Of a stretch of DNA of 64,000 nt, positions 60,650-64,000 are shown piece by piece. Position 1 is the first letter of the stretch; each line of letters starts with the position of its first letter. The DNA comes from Pseudomonadota bacterium (GTDB lineage: Bacteria; Pseudomonadota; Gammaproteobacteria; Xanthomonadales; Wenzhouxiangellaceae), in contig CP053448.1 in the NCBI GenBank assembly GCA_013285445.1, positions 2,835,530-2,899,529 of the forward strand, read 5' to 3'. The position numbers and the translations under genes were made by a program. Below the pieces are notes generated by a model, which worked only from the letters and a program-made list of their open reading frames with translations, searched no databases and was not told the origin of the DNA.

Positions 60650-62404
60650 ATGACCCAGGAAGCAGCCAACCACCAGGTATTCAGCCTGGCCCAGGAAGTC
60701 GCAGGCATTGACGCGCCAGCCGAGGCCCACAAGGTGATCAGCGATATCGAAATCGCCCGCAGGGCCGACAAGAAGCCGATCAAGGAGGTTGCCGAGCAAC
60801 TCGACATTCCGCCGGAAGCACTGCGTCACTACGGTCACCATATCGCCAAGATCGACGATACCTTCCTGCGTGAGCTCGCGGACCGACCGCATGGCAAGCT
60901 GATTCTGGTCACGGCCATCACGCCGACCCCGGCCGGGGAAGGCAAGACCACGACCACCGTCGGGCTGGGTGATGGTCTGTCGCGCATTGGCAAGAAGTCG
61001 ATGATTTGCGTGCGTGAGCCCAGTCTCGGTCCCTGCTTCGGAATGAAGGGTGGTGCAGCCGGCGGCGGCTATGCCCAGGTCGTTCCGATGGAAGAGATCA
61101 ACCTGCACTTTACCGGCGACTTCCACGCCATCTCGACGGCGCACAACCTGCTCGCCGCCGTGCTCGACAACCATATCCACTGGGGCAACGCGCTCGACAT
61201 CGATGTGCGCCGGGTGACGTGGAAACGCGTGATGGACATGAACGACCGCAACCTGCGCCATATCGTCTCTGGGCTGGGCGGGGTCGGCAACGGCTACCCG
61301 CGAGAGACCGGTTTCGATATCACGGTCGCATCCGAGGTGATGGCGATCTTCTGTCTGGCCCGCAACCTGCGTGATCTGGAAGAGCGGCTGGGCAACATCG
61401 TCGTTGGCTACAGCCGGGACCGCGAGCCGATCACCGCGCGCGATCTCAAGGCGCACCGGGCCATGACCGTGCTGCTCAGGGACGCGCTGTTGCCGAACCT
61501 CGTCCAGACCCTGGAGAACACCCCGGCCTTCATTCACGGCGGGCCATTCGCCAACATCGCCCATGGCTGCAACTCGCTAATGGCAACCGAAACCGCGCTG
61601 CGACTGTCGGATTACGTCGTTACCGAGGCCGGCTTCGGTGCCGACCTGGGAGCGGAGAAGTTCTTCAACATCAAGTGTCGCAAGGGGGGTCTGGAACCGG
61701 CGGCCGCAGTGCTGGTCGCCACCGTGCGGGCGCTGAAAATGCACGGCGGAGTGACGGCCAGGAACCTGGCAAAGCCCAGCGTGGACGCGGTCAGCCTGGG
61801 CCTGGAAAACCTCGGCCGCCATATCGAGAGCCTGAAGCGGTTCGGCGTGCCGGCGGTGGTGGCTATCAATCACTTCAGCGGCGACACCGAAGAGGAAATT
61901 GCCTCGATCACCGGATTCTGCGAGCGCCTGGGAGTCAAAGCCTTCATCTGCAGGCACTGGGCCGAGGGCGGCCACGGCACGGAGGAAATGGCCGCCTGCG
62001 TCGCCGAACTGGCCGACAGTGGACAAGCCCGCTTCCGCCCGCTGTATCCTGACGATACACCACTGCTCGACAAGATCTCGACGATCGCCACCGAGCTCTA
62101 TCACGCCAGCGGCGTCAGTGCACCGGCCCGCGTGGTGCGCCAGCTCAAGGAGTGGGAGGACGTCGGCTACGGCCATTTGCCGGTGTGCATGGCCAAGACC
62201 CAGTACAGCTTTTCAACCGACCCCAATCTCAAAGGCGCACCGGTCAACCACGTCATTAACGTCCGCGAAGTGCGGCTGAGCGCCGGTGCCGGATTCGTGG
62301 TGGCCGTTTGTGGCGACATGATGACCATGCCCGGACTGCCGCGCGAGCCGGCTGCCAACGTGATCGGCCTGGATGATGCCGACCAGATCATCGGCCTGTT
62401 CTGA
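60650..62404 (+). CDS. fhs: formate-tetrahydrofolate ligase
   Basis: Joins formate to THF with ATP, or in reverse makes ATP and formate from formyl-THF. The 584-residue product has the P-loop [11 protein letters not shown] (about 91-101), [36 protein letters not shown], and the C-terminal TGDPxx-like [12 protein letters not shown]. In this locus the reverse reaction, linking folate C1 units to the formate dehydrogenase, is plausible. A ribosome site (GAGGCG) precedes the ATG. It is 3 nt upstream of soxB, so the two are co-transcribed. Confidence 0.95.
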   Translation: MTQEAANHQVFSLAQEVAGIDAPAEAHKVISDIEIARRADKKPIKEVAEQLDIPPEALRHYGHHIAKIDDTFLRELADRPHGKLILVTAITPTPAGEGKTTTTVGLGDGLSRIGKKSMICVREPSLGPCFGMKGGAAGGGYAQVVPMEEINLHFTGDFHAISTAHNLLAAVLDNHIHWGNALDIDVRRVTWKRVMDMNDRNLRHIVSGLGGVGNGYPRETGFDITVASEVMAIFCLARNLRDLEERLGNIVVGYSRDREPITARDLKAHRAMTVLLRDALLPNLVQTLENTPAFIHGGPFANIAHGCNSLMATETALRLSDYVVTEAGFGADLGAEKFFNIKCRKGGLEPAAAVLVATVRALKMHGGVTARNLAKPSVDAVSLGLENLGRHIESLKRFGVPAVVAINHFSGDTEEEIASITGFCERLGVKAFICRHWAEGGHGTEEMAACVAELADSGQARFRPLYPDDTPLLDKISTIATELYHASGVSAPARVVRQLKEWEDVGYGHLPVCMAKTQYSFSTDPNLKGAPVNHVINVREVRLSAGAGFVVAVCGDMMTMPGLPREPAANVIGLDDADQIIGLF

Positions 62405-62407
62405 GTC

Positions 62408-63658
62408 ATGAAGCGCTACTCCGCGCTAACGCTGCTTCGCCACGCATTGACGGGCCACAGAAACTGGCCGCGAGTCTGGCGGCATCCCGAGCCGAAGCGC
62501 GAGTATGAGGTTGTCATTGTCGGTGGCGGTGGCCACGGTCTGGCCACCGCCTACTACCTGGCCAGGGAACACGGCATCACTGACGTGGCCGTGCTCGAAA
62601 AAGGCTGGCTCGGCGGCGGCAACACCGGGCGCAACACCACGATTGTCCGATCGAACTATCTCGAAGACGCCAGCGCAAAGATGTACGACCACGCCCTCGA
62701 TTTGTGGCGGACACTCAGCCAGCAGCTGAACTACAACGTGATGTACTCCCCGCGCGGCGTCATCAATCTCGCCCATGAACAGAACGAGGCCCGGGACATC
62801 AGGCGCCGGGTGCACGCCAATCGTCTCAACGGCATCGATTCGGTGTGGCTGGACGCCGACGGCGTAAAGGCCGTCTGTCCGATCATCGATATTTCCCGCG
62901 ACGTTCGCTACCCGATCCAGGGCGGCAGCTACCAGAAATCGGCCGGCGTGGCACGCCACGACGCGGTGGCCTGGGGTTATGCCCGCGGCGCCGATGAGCG
63001 GGGCGTCGACATCATCCAGCAGTGCGAGGTCACCAACATCTTCCGCGAAAACGGCGCGGTCACGGGCGTGGATACGACCCGCGGCAGGATTCGGGCGAAG
63101 AAGGTCGCTATCGTTGCCTCCGGGCATACCTCCGTCCTGGCCGGCATGGTCGGACTGCGCCTGCCAATCGAGTCTCACCCGCTGCAGGCGCTGGTCTCAG
63201 AACCGCTCAAACCGGTCATGCCCACGGTGGTCATGTCCAATCTGGTACACGTGTACCTGAGCCAGTCCGACAAGGGTGAACTGGTCATCGGCGCCGGCAT
63301 CGACGGCTACAACTCCTATACCCAGCGCGGCGGCTTCAACATCGTCGAGGAGCAGCTTTGCGCGCTCAAGGAGATGTTCCCGATCGTCAGCCGGGTGCGC
63401 ATGATGCGCCAGTGGGCCGGCATCGTCGACGTGTGCCCGGATGCCTCGCCACTGATCTGCAAGACGCCGGTCAAGGGCTTTTACGTCAACGGCGGCTGGG
63501 GCACCGGCGGCTTCAAGGCCACGCCCGGCTCCGGCCACCTGTTCGCCCACACCATCGCCCGAGACGAGCCGCACCGGAAAAACGCTGCGTTCTCGCTGGA
63601 GCGCTTTTCGACCGGCGCGCTGGTCGCCGAGCACGGCGCCGCGGCGGTCGCGCACTGA
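62408..63658 (+). CDS. soxB: sarcosine oxidase beta subunit
   Basis: FAD/FMN subunit of heterotetrameric sarcosine oxidase, which demethylates sarcosine to glycine. The 416-residue product starts [17 protein letters not shown], as SoxB does, then the FAD motif [36 protein letters not shown], and the C-terminal [17 protein letters not shown]. It follows fhs by 3 nt and is separated from soxD by 283 nt that hold a long hairpin. Confidence 0.96.
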   Translation: MKRYSALTLLRHALTGHRNWPRVWRHPEPKREYEVVIVGGGGHGLATAYYLAREHGITDVAVLEKGWLGGGNTGRNTTIVRSNYLEDASAKMYDHALDLWRTLSQQLNYNVMYSPRGVINLAHEQNEARDIRRRVHANRLNGIDSVWLDADGVKAVCPIIDISRDVRYPIQGGSYQKSAGVARHDAVAWGYARGADERGVDIIQQCEVTNIFRENGAVTGVDTTRGRIRAKKVAIVASGHTSVLAGMVGLRLPIESHPLQALVSEPLKPVMPTVVMSNLVHVYLSQSDKGELVIGAGIDGYNSYTQRGGFNIVEEQLCALKEMFPIVSRVRMMRQWAGIVDVCPDASPLICKTPVKGFYVNGGWGTGGFKATPGSGHLFAHTIARDEPHRKNAAFSLERFSTGALVAEHGAAAVAH

Positions 63659-63765
63659 AGGTTCAGCCAATCATGTTCGAATCTCGCAACACGCAAGAAC
63701 CCCGATCGCATCCGACCGGGATAGCGCCAACCGGAACCCCGGTCGCCCAGAAGTGGCTCAATGCC

Positions 63766-63845
63766 GGCCGGATCGGGTGGCGATCACTCGCAGAGGGCCT
63801 CGCCACGCGTCGAACCGAAGCGAGTGATCGCCATCCGATCCGGCC
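63766..63845. repeat. long perfect-stem hairpin between soxB and soxD
   Basis: Inverted repeat with 26-bp arms (63766-63791 GGCCGGATCGGGTGG... and 63820-63845) with one mismatch and a 28-nt loop. A smaller stem, CGACCGGG / CCCGGTCG, lies just upstream (about 63711-63744). The surrounding gap (63659-63941) has no gene. In position and form it resembles the arms of the palindromic elements, but it lacks CAAGGCG and CTAG ends. Confidence 0.88.
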
Positions 63846-63941
63846 ACGAAGTCGCCACAGTCACCATTCATCGCAGCATGGCGTATTCCGAAAAAACAAC
63901 GTCTCGTGCGCTGTCCAAGCCTCGATTGAACGAGCGCCTGT

Positions 63942-64000
63942 ATGTTCCTGATTGAGTGCCCCTGGTGCGGTAAGCGCGACCAGCGCGAGTTCAGCTGCGG
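63942..64000 (+). CDS. soxD: sarcosine oxidase delta subunit, 3' end outside window
   Basis: Only the first ~19 codons are present: MFLIECPWCGKRDQREFSCG, the zinc-binding Cys start typical of SoxD. The order soxB-soxD suggests that soxA and soxG follow beyond the window. No strong ribosome site is seen (upstream CGAGCGCC), so expression may rely on the preceding transcript. Confidence 0.9.
   Translation, partial: MFLIECPWCGKRDQREFSC

Noticed and set aside
63358..63951. Plus-strand open frame spanning the soxB end and the soxB-soxD gap
   Set aside because: Begins inside soxB in another frame and runs through the hairpin; no recognisable content.

Overview
This 64 kb window is a GC-rich chromosomal segment from a gammaproteobacterium. 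Several gene orders typical of that class support this: a TIGR02449 gene, zapA, 6S RNA and fau on one strand beside ygfB-pepP-ubiH on the other; pcnB-folK-panB-panC; and dapA-bamC. The BCCT transporter and the glycine-betaine/sarcosine genes suggest a saline or osmolyte-rich habitat. A Wenzhouxiangella/Xanthomonadales-like host is possible, but this cannot be proved from the sequence. No transposase, phage gene or CRISPR array was seen.

Layout. 0-4.7 kb: a diguanylate cyclase cut by the window edge, an EVE-rpiA-hypothetical operon, then fau, 6S RNA, zapA and a coiled-coil gene. 4.8-12.7 kb: ygfB-pepP-ubiH-EamA, ung, a ferredoxin-NADP reductase, cytochrome b561 and two YceI proteins. 12.6-27.2 kb: two peptidases, an AlaA-like aminotransferase, an FHA-GGDEF protein, a Lpd-type flavoenzyme with a YHS protein, a TonB receptor/MFS pair, a hotdog thioesterase, a lipoprotein and an orphan ParA. 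27.2-28.1 kb: a gene-free stretch of three abutting palindromic elements. 28.1-46 kb: mostly housekeeping (pantothenate, poly(A) polymerase, DapA/BamC, Bcp, PhoH, ClpB) with a radical SAM enzyme, an aldehyde dehydrogenase, a cobalamin adenosyltransferase and an HDAC-like hydrolase.

46.4-64 kb is a one-carbon catabolic island. A betaine-type BCCT transporter (carrying a frameshift) and a porin probably bring in methylated amines. soxB and the start of soxD encode sarcosine oxidase, which releases formaldehyde or methylene-THF. FrmA and FghA oxidise formaldehyde to formate, and the NAD-dependent Mo formate dehydrogenase FdsGBAD with FdhD oxidises formate to CO2. Fhs and a MetF-like protein link to the folate C1 pool, and a GlxA/GbdR-type AraC regulator sits in the middle.

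The most unusual content is non-coding: a family of two-armed palindromic elements at 27.46-27.80, 27.80-28.07 and 51.87-52.14 kb, with relatives at 27.30 and 46.01 kb. Two have perfect 35-bp terminal inverted repeats of unrelated sequence, four are bounded by CTAG, and all three two-armed copies carry a CAAGGCG motif in mirrored orientation in their two arms. A 25-nt REP-like repeat (four copies), two short tandem-repeat tracts and a 26-bp-stem hairpin between soxB and soxD are also present. Several of these repeats supply the stop codon or last residues of the neighbouring gene.
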